Of a DNA stretch of 9,049 nucleotides, positions 1-6,598 are shown one piece after another. The translations under genes and the position numbers were made by a program. The notes beneath the pieces were generated by a model, which was not told where the DNA came from, did not search any database, and worked only from the letters and a program-made list of their open reading frames with translations. Source of the DNA: an uncultured Bacteroidales bacterium (GTDB lineage Bacteria; Bacteroidota; Bacteroidia; Bacteroidales; UBA932); the NCBI GenBank assembly GCA_937906795.1, contig CALCUQ010000227.1, forward strand, positions 1 to 9,049, written 5' to 3'. The stretch's first letter is position 1. Every line of letters begins with the position of its first letter.

Positions 1-65
1 TATAGTATTTTTTTGTTCATTTTAGTGGCACGATTTTAGTACAAAATTAGAAAAAATATCAAATA

Positions 66-97
66 GTTGTTTTACCGGTAAAAATTGTGCAAATTTG
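66..97 (+). promoter_or_regulatory. weak candidate promoter for the FISUMP operon
   Basis: GTTG at 66-69 and CAAATTTG at 90-97 are separated by 20 nt. They partly match the Bacteroidota consensus (TTTG, 19-21 nt, TAnnTTTG): the first T of the -7 box is C. Transcription would begin near 103-105, leaving a leader of about 15 nt. A perfect palindrome fills part of the spacer and another covers the -7 box. This is the best candidate I can see in the first 118 nt, but it is weak, and the real promoter could lie upstream of the window. Confidence 0.27.
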
Positions 98-118
98 CAT
101 CTTGTATAAATATTTATA
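70..118. promoter_or_regulatory. three consecutive perfect palindromes (possible operators)
   Basis: Three perfect palindromes lie between 70 and the start codon at 119: TTTTACCGGTAAAA (70-83), TGCAAATTTGCA (88-99) and TATAAATATTTATA (105-118). Their centres are about 17 and 18 nt apart. The first sits in the spacer of the candidate promoter, the second over its -7 box and the third over the likely leader, all suitable positions for repressor binding. The sequences differ from one another, so they would not obviously be copies of one operator, and AT-rich DNA raises the chance rate. The symmetry is directly visible; a regulatory role is inference. Confidence 0.45.
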
Positions 119-1156
119 ATGTTGAGAAAATTGGATTTTATTAAGAAGTTTAGGACACTGGCCTATGTTTTGGCGGCTGTATCTATGGTATTTGTTTCTT
201 GTTCTAAAGATGAGGAGGAAGAATTGCTTAATTCAATGGGTGGTGATTTGAGATTTGATTTGCCACCTTATGCATATGTTGGTGATGTTTTTGATATTAA
301 GGCATATGGCATTACTGATCCTGTAAAGGATTCATTGACATATAACTGGTATGCTCCGGAAATGCCTGTAGATACAATTGCCGTAGATCATATTAGAATT
401 ACAATTCCTGATTCACTGGCAACATATAGTGTGTCGTTGAATATATCTGCTACAGAATACTATGGCAGAACATATTCTACAACTGTTACAGCTGTTGACC
501 CTTCATGGAACGGCTCTTTGACAAATCTTGCGGAACCTGTGGATTCCATTCTTGACGGCAGGGATAACCAATGGTATCATATTGTTAAGATTGGTAACCT
601 TGAGTGGTTTGCAGAGAACCTAAATTGGGATGGTGCTGGTAGCAGTTATGCAAACTCTCAAGCTGCAGCGGATGTGTTTGGAAGATATTATACCTGGGAA
701 GATGCTACAGGTGGTGTTTCTGCATCGGGCTTGGGAAAAGGTGTCCAAGGAGTTTGTCCACAGGGATGGAGTATCCCTACAAATGAAGACTGGTTGGATC
801 TGGCTTATACTGTATTGGGGAGCAAGGAGATTAAATTTGAGGAGAAATGGATGAATCTGGCTAATGATCTGATGGGTGAAATCTATTTTAACGGAAAAAA
901 ATTCTGGCCATATTCTCCATATGTTACACCAACAAACAAATTTGGCTGGAATGCAATGCCTGTTGGATGTTGTTATGATGACTATAGTCAGTTTAAAAAT
1001 ATAAATTCTTACGGTATGTGGTGGAGTTGTACTGAGAATGACCAGACAACTGCATATTACAGATATATTTACAAAGAGTACCCAGATGTAGCTGTTGCTA
1101 CCTCTACAAAAAATGCTTTAGGTGCTTCTGTAAGATGTGTAAGACTGATAAAATAA
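119..1156 (+). CDS. FISUMP-domain lipoprotein with PKD-like N-terminus
   Basis: Predicted 345-residue exported lipoprotein; its molecular function is unknown. Residues 1-27 form a basic and hydrophobic signal peptide ending in a lipobox-like VFVSC, with Cys28 as the lipidation site, followed by an acidic stretch (DEEEE) as is common after the lipobox in Bacteroidota surface lipoproteins. Residues about 40-128 look like a beta-sandwich of PKD or Ig type (a YNWYAP strand near 75-80, then alternating hydrophobic strands). Residues about 146-345 match the FISUMP (Fibrobacter succinogenes major paralogous) domain: DGRD at 146, IGNLEWFAENL at 158-168, YYTWEDA at 190-196, CPQGWSIPT at 213-221, GWNAMPVG at 276-283, WWS at 301-303 and the terminal SVRCV at 337-341. 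The ATG at 119 gives a good signal peptide and directly follows a cluster of palindromes. lemA starts 24 nt downstream with no obvious promoter between, so it is probably the first gene of a four-gene operon. Family assignment is firm; the ligand or role is not known. Confidence 0.88.
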   Translation: MLRKLDFIKKFRTLAYVLAAVSMVFVSCSKDEEEELLNSMGGDLRFDLPPYAYVGDVFDIKAYGITDPVKDSLTYNWYAPEMPVDTIAVDHIRITIPDSLATYSVSLNISATEYYGRTYSTTVTAVDPSWNGSLTNLAEPVDSILDGRDNQWYHIVKIGNLEWFAENLNWDGAGSSYANSQAAADVFGRYYTWEDATGGVSASGLGKGVQGVCPQGWSIPTNEDWLDLAYTVLGSKEIKFEEKWMNLANDLMGEIYFNGKKFWPYSPYVTPTNKFGWNAMPVGCCYDDYSQFKNINSYGMWWSCTENDQTTAYYRYIYKEYPDVAVATSTKNALGASVRCVRLIK

Positions 1157-1180
1157 ATTTTTACTAAAAAGCATATAGTT

Positions 1181-1762
1181 ATGAAAAGAAAGAATTTTAT
1201 TATTGTAGCTGTTATTGTTATTGCAGCGCTTTGGGCTGTTAAGTCATACAATTCTTTAGTTAAAATGGAAGAGGGGGTTGAGAATGCTTGGGCTCAGGTA
1301 GAAAATGTGTATCAAAGAAGAGCAGACCTTATCCCTAACCTTGTGTCTACCGTAAAAGGTTATGCAGCTCATGAAAGTGAGACTTTGGAGGGTGTGGTTG
1401 CTGCAAGAAGTAAAGCCACTCAAATTACAGTAGATCCTCAAGATTTGTCTGAGGAGTCTTTAAAGAAATATCAGGCTGCTCAAGGTGAGTTGGGTGCAGC
1501 TCTTGGCAAATTGCTGGCAATTACAGAGAATTATCCGGATCTTAAGGCAAATCAGAACTTTTTGGAACTTCAATCCCAATTGGAGGGTACAGAAAATAGA
1601 ATTACTGTTGAGAGACAAAAGTTCAATGATGCTGCAAAACAGTACAATACAAATGTAAGACAATTCCCTAAGAACATTTTTGCAGGAATTTTTGGCTTTG
1701 AGAAGAAACCTTACTTTGAGGCTAAAGAGGGTGCAGATGTTGCTCCGGTTGTTGAGTTTTAA
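1181..1762 (+). CDS. lemA: LemA family protein
   Basis: 193-residue membrane-anchored LemA family protein of normal length. One N-terminal transmembrane segment (residues about 5-20) is followed by a helical domain. Family signatures are clear: YNSLVKMEEGVENAWAQVEN at 23-42, QRRADLIPNLVSTVKGYAAHE at 45-65, AARSKAT at 74-80, then NYPDLKANQNFLELQSQLEG at 117-136, ENRITVERQKFN at 138-149, and the end motif FPKNIFAGIFGF at 162-173. The biochemical role of LemA proteins is unsettled; in Bacteroidota they are commonly encoded next to TPM-domain proteins, as here (19 nt to the next gene). The ATG at 1181 begins a basic MKRK stretch before the membrane helix and needs no extension. Co-transcription with the upstream lipoprotein gene is likely because the 24-nt gap contains no TAnnTTTG element. 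Confidence 0.93.
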   Translation: MKRKNFIIVAVIVIAALWAVKSYNSLVKMEEGVENAWAQVENVYQRRADLIPNLVSTVKGYAAHESETLEGVVAARSKATQITVDPQDLSEESLKKYQAAQGELGAALGKLLAITENYPDLKANQNFLELQSQLEGTENRITVERQKFNDAAKQYNTNVRQFPKNIFAGIFGFEKKPYFEAKEGADVAPVVEF

Positions 1763-1781
1763 TTTATATTGAATTTCTGTT

Positions 1782-2222
1782 ATGAAGGTTAAAGATTTTA
1801 TAGGAACTCAGGGCAGTACTGATATTGTGGCGGCCATTAAGGAGGCAGAGCTTAATACCTCTGGCGAAATTAGGGTGCACATAGAGAGCAAATGCAAAGG
1901 TGATGATCCTGTAAATAGAGCTGTTTCTATCTTTAATCATTTGAAAATGTACAATACCAAGGACAGAAATGGAGTTTTGATTTATGTTGCTGTAAATAGC
2001 AAGAAGTTTGCAATAATTGGTGATAAAGGGATAAATGAGGTTGTTGGGGCAAATTTCTGGGACGATATAAAGCAGCAGATGAGGGAATGTTTTGTTGAAG
2101 GGGAATATGTTAAGGGTTTGGTATTGGCAATTAAACAAGCAGGTGTTTCACTTAAGGAATATTTTCCTTACCAGACTGATGATATAAATGAACAACCAGA
2201 TGAAATCTCTTTTGGTGAATAA
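1782..2222 (+). CDS. TPM-domain protein without signal peptide
   Basis: 146-residue protein made almost entirely of a TPM (TLP18.3/Psb32/MOLO-1) type domain. Typical blocks are SGEIRVHIE at 27-35, RNGVLIYVAV at 62-71, KKFAIIGDKGINEVVG at 74-89 and the helix FWDDIKQQMRECFVEGEYVKGLVLAIKQAG at about 92-121. No signal peptide or membrane helix is visible, and an in-frame stop (TGA at 1770-1772) precludes a longer N-terminus, so it is predicted to be cytoplasmic. It follows lemA by 19 nt and overlaps the next TPM gene by 35 nt, so coupled expression is likely. The small signal-less TPM protein placed between LemA and a YgcG-like TPM protein is a recurrent Bacteroidota arrangement. No enzymatic activity can be assigned; some TPM proteins have been proposed to act as phosphatases, and nothing here settles this. 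Confidence 0.85.
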   Translation: MKVKDFIGTQGSTDIVAAIKEAELNTSGEIRVHIESKCKGDDPVNRAVSIFNHLKMYNTKDRNGVLIYVAVNSKKFAIIGDKGINEVVGANFWDDIKQQMRECFVEGEYVKGLVLAIKQAGVSLKEYFPYQTDDINEQPDEISFGE

Positions 2223-3000
2223 AAATCTTTGGGCATTTATTTTTGTCCTGTTAATGGCATTTCCCGCAATCTCGCAAGTGCCACAACGACCTGTGCCTCC
2301 AAAGTTGGCAAATGATCTGGCAGGGATTTTTACGCCTGAGCAAGTTAATGCCTTGGAGAGAAGGCTTGTTAGTTTTGATGATACAACATCTAACCAGATA
2401 GCTGTTGTGGTTGTGCCTGAGCTTTATGGGTATGATAAGGCGCAGTTGGCATATAGTATTGGTCAGCAATGGGGTGTTGGAAACAAGGAGACTAACAATG
2501 GATTGGTTATTCTTGTAAAACCAAAAGTGGGTAACAGCAAAGGAGAGGTCTTTATTGCTACAGGTTATGGCTTGGAGGGTGTGGTAACTGATGCACTTTC
2601 GAGGCGTGTAATAGAGCAAGATATGATACCTTATTTTAAAAATGAGGATTACTACGGAGGTATAAATGCAGCATTGGACAGATTAATGCCTGTTATTAGT
2701 GGGGAAATATCATATAATGACCACTCTGGCAGTGAGGAAAGTATTATTGGACCTCTTATCTTTTTGTTGTTTATTGTTGGTTTTGTAGTTCTATGTTTAA
2801 AAGGGGGAAATGGCGGTGCCCAGAACTATGGAGGTGGCAGAGGTAGAAAGAACATTTCGGCTACAGATGCTTTTATATTAGGCTCTATACTTAACTCTTC
2901 TGGCAGAGGTAGCAGTGGTGGCGGATCCTTTGGTGGTGGATCCTTTGGTGGATTTGGCGGTGGCTCCTTTGGAGGAGGTGGAGCAGGTGGAAGCTGGTAA
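2188..3000 (+). CDS. exported TPM-domain (YgcG-like) protein with Gly/Ser tail
   Basis: 270-residue exported protein. The N-terminus carries a signal peptide (hydrophobic core about 14-27, probable cleavage after AIS, residues 27-29). The TPM domain spans about 38-170: LANDLAGIFTPEQVNALERRL at 40-60, QIAVVVVPEL at 70-79, QQWGVGNKETNNGLVILV at 93-110, VFIATGYGLEGVVTD at 121-135, then IPYFKNEDYYGGINAALDRL at 147-166. A membrane helix follows at about 187-204, then a basic, Gly-rich region and a C-terminal tail of GGGSF-like repeats (239-270) ending in GGSW, as in many YgcG-type proteins. The domain would sit outside the cytoplasmic membrane with the tail on the cytoplasmic side, assuming cleavage. 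The ATG at 2188 overlaps the previous gene by 35 nt; an ATG at 2200 (MKSLLV) is an equally plausible start. Last gene of the lemA operon. Function unknown. Confidence 0.88.
   Translation: MNNQMKSLLVNKNLWAFIFVLLMAFPAISQVPQRPVPPKLANDLAGIFTPEQVNALERRLVSFDDTTSNQIAVVVVPELYGYDKAQLAYSIGQQWGVGNKETNNGLVILVKPKVGNSKGEVFIATGYGLEGVVTDALSRRVIEQDMIPYFKNEDYYGGINAALDRLMPVISGEISYNDHSGSEESIIGPLIFLLFIVGFVVLCLKGGNGGAQNYGGGRGRKNISATDAFILGSILNSSGRGSSGGGSFGGGSFGGFGGGSFGGGGAGGSW
2917..2970 (+). repeat. 15-bp tandem repeats coding GGGSF
   Basis: Three 15-bp units of the form GGTGGnGGATCCTTT (2917-2931 and 2932-2946 in tandem, a diverged copy at 2956-2970 after a 9-bp insert coding GGF). Each encodes GGGSF within the Gly-rich tail of the exported TPM protein. 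The length is a multiple of three, so copy-number change would lengthen or shorten the tail without breaking the frame. Confidence 0.8.
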
Positions 3001-3008
3001 GCTCCCAC
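2987..3008. terminator. possible bidirectional hairpin between convergent operons
   Basis: GTGGAAGCT (2987-2995) pairs with AGCTCCCAC (3000-3008) around a GGTA loop, with one A/C mismatch. It spans the stop codon of the TPM gene and ends 5 nt before the phoH stop codon, the expected place for a shared terminator. No clear T-run follows on either strand, so intrinsic termination is doubtful. Confidence 0.3.
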
Positions 3009-3012
3009 GCTC

Positions 3013-4011
3013 TTATTCTACAGACTCAAATATTTTAACAATTTTACTTACAAGAGGATGTCTTACGATATCCTCTTTTGTAAAGTTGATGATTCCTATC
3101 CCTTTTACATTTTTAAGCAACTCCATCCCTTTTGCAAGTCCCGAATCCTCTTTATTGGGAAGGTCAATTTGAGTGGCATCTCCAGTTACAATAAATTTTG
3201 CATTGTTCCCCATACGGGTAAGGAACATCTTAAGTTGTCCAAGGCTTGTGTTCTGAGCCTCATCGAGAATAACAAATGCACTTTCGAGTGTTCGGCCTCT
3301 CATGTAGGCAAGAGGTGCAATCTGTATGGTCCCATCTTCCATGTAACTCTTAAGTTTTTGAGGTGGGATCATGTCTATAAGTGCGTCATATAATGGCTGC
3401 AAGTATGGATCAAGTTTGTCTTTTAGATCGCCAGGCAAAAAACCTAATCTCTCTCCTGCTTCAACTGCCGGTCTGGTTAGGATAAGCCTTTTTACCTCTC
3501 TGTTTTTTAATGCACGCACTGCAAGTGCTATTGCTGTATATGTTTTACCGGTTCCGGCAGGTCCAATGGCAAATACAAGGTCATGTTTATAGTAACTGTC
3601 TACCAATTTCTTTTGATTCTTTGTTCTGGCACGTACTATTTTCCCATCATTGCCATAAACAATGATGTCGCTTTTTGATGTGTCAAGAACTGCTCCTTGC
3701 AGGCCGGTGGATGTCATTTCCAAAGTGTTTAACGCTCCTGCCTGGGGCGTTGTGTAATCAAGCCCTTCAAACATCTGGTCAACATCATCAAGATTGAGAT
3801 TTCTTTTCCTGCTTCTCTTTTTTATAAGCTCACTTATATTTTTTTCAAAAGCACTGATATCTTTATGTTCCCCTTTAAGGTTAATGACATTTCCTCTGCT
3901 TACCACTTTTAGTTTGGGATAATAGAAAGCGAGTCTCTCCAATATTTTATTGTTTACGCCTAAAATGTCAACCGGGTCAATCTCAGTTAGTTCTATTCTC
4001 TTTTCTGCCAT
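3013..4011 (-). CDS. phoH: PhoH family ATPase
   Basis: 332-residue cytoplasmic P-loop ATPase of the PhoH family, normal length for the single-domain type with an N-terminal KH-like segment (about 1-70). The ATPase core starts near 128: Walker A GPAGTGKT at 150-157, the PhoH signature TRPAVEAGERLGFLPGD at 179-195 followed by KDKLDPYLQPLYDAL (197-211), IAPLAYMRGRTL at 231-242, Walker B VILDEAQN at 247-254, and GDATQIDLP at 278-286. Members of the family resemble the helicase-like N-terminal domain of superfamily 1 proteins, and PhoH is linked to RNA metabolism, in some bacteria together with YbeY; no ybeY is visible here. The ATG lies inside the end of the upstream capA-like gene (29-nt overlap), which supports translational coupling. 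All catalytic motifs are intact. Confidence 0.95.
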   Translation of the reverse strand: MAEKRIELTEIDPVDILGVNNKILERLAFYYPKLKVVSRGNVINLKGEHKDISAFEKNISELIKKRSRKRNLNLDDVDQMFEGLDYTTPQAGALNTLEMTSTGLQGAVLDTSKSDIIVYGNDGKIVRARTKNQKKLVDSYYKHDLVFAIGPAGTGKTYTAIALAVRALKNREVKRLILTRPAVEAGERLGFLPGDLKDKLDPYLQPLYDALIDMIPPQKLKSYMEDGTIQIAPLAYMRGRTLESAFVILDEAQNTSLGQLKMFLTRMGNNAKFIVTGDATQIDLPNKEDSGLAKGMELLKNVKGIGIINFTKEDIVRHPLVSKIVKIFESVE

Positions 4012-5170
4012 TTGTATATATTTGCTTGTAATTTTTAATTGGATTATTCTTGTTTACTCTGTTATATGTGTCAATGGCTTTTTTTGCCATAGCAGAATCA
4101 AGTAATGGTATTTTCTTATCTATTATATCTTTAACTTTTACTACTGTATAATCTTTTAAATACTCTCCTGCTCTAAAGCACCATAGATATTGGTATTGTG
4201 TGTCCCAGATATAACATTCATTGTTAATGAGATTCTTTACAATCTTAATTGTCACCATCAGCCCAAGTTGTGTGTGTGGCGGGTTTGACTGGTTTGAGAT
4301 GTAATTGCCCAAAGAGTAGAATACGGTGTTATTGTTTGTAATATATCCGTTCTGAGTTACGTGGGGATGTGAGCCTATAATTGCACTTACCCCGTTTTTT
4401 ATCATAAACTGGGCAAGTTGTTCCTGGCCGCTATTTGCGTTGGATTGGTATTCATTTCCCCAGTGAGGGGCGGCAATTATAATGTCTGCACCAGATTTAT
4501 GGGCTTTTTCTATGCTCTCTTTTATGTGTGTTGTATCTATTGTATTTACTGCATACTCTTTTGGAATCGGGAATCCGTTTGTTCCGTATGTAAAGTTGAG
4601 GAATGCAATTTTAACATCTTTTACCCTTATGATTTTAGGATATTGCAATTGCTGTTCTTCTTTACTTGTGTATGCTCCAATGAAATTTGCATTGTTCTTT
4701 TTATATAGCTCAATGGTATTTGAAAATCCTTTTTTTCCTTTGTCCAGAATATGGTTGTTTGCCAGAAGAAACAGATTGAATCCAGTGTTTTGTGCTTCCC
4801 ATATTATTGATTCTGGGGCAGAAAACAATGGATATCCTGAGTATGGAGGTATTCCTACTGGGAATTCCATATTGGCAACGGCAATATCTGCATTCTTTAT
4901 ATCTTCTCTAATGTGTTTGAATGCATTTGAAAAGTTGTATGATTGGGCATCAGTGGGGTCTGCATTTGGCAAAAGTGCATGGCGCAGTTGCCTGCCATGC
5001 AGCATAATGTCCCCAACAAATGTTACGGTTATTGTATCGTGTGTTATTAGTGGTCTGCACTCTCTAAAAGCTATGGGAAAAGTGTAGTTCTGACCATATG
5101 CTTTTGTGCAGGTGCAGTTGTAAGAAATTATGCTCCAGAAAAATATAAATATCAGAGTTCTGTATGTCAT
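3983..5170 (-). CDS. exported CapA-family (PGA_cap) protein
   Basis: 395-residue protein of the CapA/PGA_cap family, which has a calcineurin-like metallophosphatase fold; CapA is part of poly-gamma-glutamate synthesis and export in Bacillus, but most family members in Bacteroidota stand alone and have no proven substrate. An N-terminal hydrophobic segment (about 5-17) followed by AYGQ near 24-27 suggests export through a cleaved signal peptide. Conserved blocks: FVGDIMLHGR at 51-60, AVANMEFP at 97-104, FLLANNHILDKG at 134-145, IAAPHWGNEY at 232-241, IIGSHPHVTQ at 264-273 and YSLGNYI at 285-291. These supply the Asp, Asn and His residues expected at the metal site. No capB or capC is nearby, so polyglutamate capsule synthesis is not supported. 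It begins 7 nt after the DUF389 gene and its end overlaps phoH by 29 nt, placing it in the middle of a three-gene operon. Confidence 0.87.
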   Translation of the reverse strand: MTYRTLIFIFFWSIISYNCTCTKAYGQNYTFPIAFRECRPLITHDTITVTFVGDIMLHGRQLRHALLPNADPTDAQSYNFSNAFKHIREDIKNADIAVANMEFPVGIPPYSGYPLFSAPESIIWEAQNTGFNLFLLANNHILDKGKKGFSNTIELYKKNNANFIGAYTSKEEQQLQYPKIIRVKDVKIAFLNFTYGTNGFPIPKEYAVNTIDTTHIKESIEKAHKSGADIIIAAPHWGNEYQSNANSGQEQLAQFMIKNGVSAIIGSHPHVTQNGYITNNNTVFYSLGNYISNQSNPPHTQLGLMVTIKIVKNLINNECYIWDTQYQYLWCFRAGEYLKDYTVVKVKDIIDKKIPLLDSAMAKKAIDTYNRVNKNNPIKNYKQIYTNGRKENRTN

Positions 5171-5177
5171 GTTTATA

Positions 5178-6527
5178 TTATTGAAGAATAATTTCTATCT
5201 CTTTTACCTCAAGCCTGATTGTCAACCAGTCTTTAAGTCTTTTAAGGTCATCAGAGTCTGGTTTGCTGGAGAAGCTTATTACTGCTAAAATTTTCTCTTC
5301 TTTATGTGAAATCCCATTGATGTGTTCAGTTGTAACATTTTCACCCCTGGCCAAGGTTATTGATTGCAGTGCAGGATATTGTGCGGCAAGTTCCTTGGCT
5401 ATTTGTGTGCAAGGAAACTCTTTGCTGTGGAATTGTTTGAGTTCCTCTTCAAGTTTCTTTATTTCATTCTCTCTTCTTAATACCTCTCTCTCATTTTGTT
5501 CAAGAATACTTTCCACTACAAATTTGTCGGCTGAGCCATTGCTGCTGGAAAAAGTTACACTATGTTGTATCTCAAGTTGCTCTGGGTTTAATCCATGCTC
5601 TGTAAGACTTTTGTTCAGTTTGCTCAAATCTGCAGAACTGAGTTCTTCTCCTGCAATTGAGATTGAAATTACAGAAGGTTTGTGAGCTTTATGGATAGCT
5701 TTATAATCATTTATATAACTGTTTTCAAAATATTTGTTTTGTGCAACAAAAGATTTTGCAAGCTGGTTGAATCTGTTCTCTTTTATTACAATTATAGCAG
5801 AGTATATGCTTGGTATTATAAGAATTATTGTAAAAATGGTTATTGCACGATGAACTTTCTTTCTCTTTAGAGGGTCTGCTATGGTTACCATAGGGAATTT
5901 AAGTGCCCTTACAGTAAGGAATGTGGCAAGAGCTATAAATACAGAATTTATAAAGTACAGATATATTGCTCCTATAAAGTAAGTGAACTCTGCATTTGCA
6001 ATGCCGTATCCTGCAGTGCAAAGTGGTGGCATAAGCGCGGTTGCTATTGCAACACCTGCTATTGCTGTTCCTCTGTCTTTTCTGCATACTTCAACTATTG
6101 CGGCAAGGCCTCCAAGCAACGCTATGAATACATCGTATATTGTTGGATTTGTTCTTGCAAGCAGTTCTGTAGGCTCATCCAATGTAAGGGGTGTTACAAT
6201 AAAAAACAATGTAGATGCTATAATGCTTACAACTGTTATTATACACAAATTCTTGAATGATTTGCGCAAAAACTCCATATCGTTGATGCCTAAAGCCATA
6301 CCTATTCCCATAATTGGACCCATTATGGGAGAAATGAGCATTGCACCTATTATAACCGGAATGGAATTTACATTTAGACCTACACAGGCAATAAATACTG
6401 CAACAAACAGAATCCACACATTGGCCCCTTTAAATTGTACATTTGATACAATATAGTTTTGTGCTGCGCTCTTGTCTATATCTCTGGCTAAACCTACTAT
6501 TCTTTTCAATTTCCCTATTATATTCAT
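5178..6527 (-). CDS. DUF389 membrane protein
   Basis: 449-residue DUF389 family membrane protein (TIGR00341/TIGR00271-like); function unknown. About six or seven membrane segments lie between residues 35 and 250. Conserved family motifs are GAMLISPIMGPIMGIGMALG at 61-80, LGGLAAIVEV at 138-147, the GTAIAGVAIATALMPPL block at 153-169 and GAIYLYFIN near 186-194. The C-terminal third (about 250-449) is soluble, with a charged probable coiled coil at about 340-368 and two alternating-strand parts around it, one of which ends the protein. The frame continues upstream to an ATG at 6563, but I chose the ATG at 6527 (MNIIGKLKRI) because a TACATTTG -7 element on the same strand at 6547-6554 would place the transcript start near 6540, downstream of 6563, and because the extra 12 residues (MYIYICNEKYTD) do not look coding. 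First gene of an operon with the CapA-like gene and phoH. Confidence 0.9.
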   Translation of the reverse strand: MNIIGKLKRIVGLARDIDKSAAQNYIVSNVQFKGANVWILFVAVFIACVGLNVNSIPVIIGAMLISPIMGPIMGIGMALGINDMEFLRKSFKNLCIITVVSIIASTLFFIVTPLTLDEPTELLARTNPTIYDVFIALLGGLAAIVEVCRKDRGTAIAGVAIATALMPPLCTAGYGIANAEFTYFIGAIYLYFINSVFIALATFLTVRALKFPMVTIADPLKRKKVHRAITIFTIILIIPSIYSAIIVIKENRFNQLAKSFVAQNKYFENSYINDYKAIHKAHKPSVISISIAGEELSSADLSKLNKSLTEHGLNPEQLEIQHSVTFSSSNGSADKFVVESILEQNEREVLRRENEIKKLEEELKQFHSKEFPCTQIAKELAAQYPALQSITLARGENVTTEHINGISHKEEKILAVISFSSKPDSDDLKRLKDWLTIRLEVKEIEIILQ

Positions 6528-6546
6528 ATCTGTATATTTTTCATTA

Positions 6547-6554
6547 CAAATGTA
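6547..6554 (-). promoter_or_regulatory. -7 element for the DUF389-capA-phoH operon
   Basis: On the minus strand 6554-6547 reads TACATTTG, an exact match to the Bacteroidota -7 consensus TAnnTTTG. The start would be near 6540 with a leader of about 13 nt before the ATG at 6527. No TTTG is found at the usual -33 distance on this strand, so the promoter may be weak or need an activator. Confidence 0.5.
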
Positions 6555-6567
6555 AATATACATTTTT

Positions 6568-6598
6568 TTTGCTTTTGGGGCATTATTTTATACATTTG
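6568..6598 (+). promoter_or_regulatory. Bacteroidota-type promoter for the SPOR-like lipoprotein
   Basis: TTTG at 6568-6571 and TACATTTG at 6591-6598 are separated by exactly 19 nt, a full match to the Bacteroidota sigma-ABfr consensus. The transcript would start near 6604-6606, about 15 nt before the ATG at 6621. This is the best promoter in the window. Confidence 0.7.

Noticed and set aside
2826..3008. Proline-rich open frame on the minus strand
   Set aside because: It is the antisense shadow of the Gly/Ser-rich tail of the exported TPM protein; glycine codons read in reverse give prolines.
3543..3552. Second TTTTACCGGT resembling half of the upstream palindrome
   Set aside because: It lies in the Walker A codons (GTGKT) of phoH, lacks the other half of the palindrome and is explained by coding.
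4482..5087. 201-residue open frame on the plus strand
   Set aside because: Antisense to the CapA-like gene, whose conserved motifs are all intact; Cys/Phe/Ser-rich composition is typical of a shadow frame.
3983..5170. Poly-gamma-glutamate capsule locus
   Set aside because: Only a CapA-fold gene is present; no capB, capC or capE homologue is nearby, so capsule synthesis cannot be inferred.
5983..6456. 157-residue open frame on the plus strand
   Set aside because: Antisense to the conserved membrane motifs of DUF389; no independent support.
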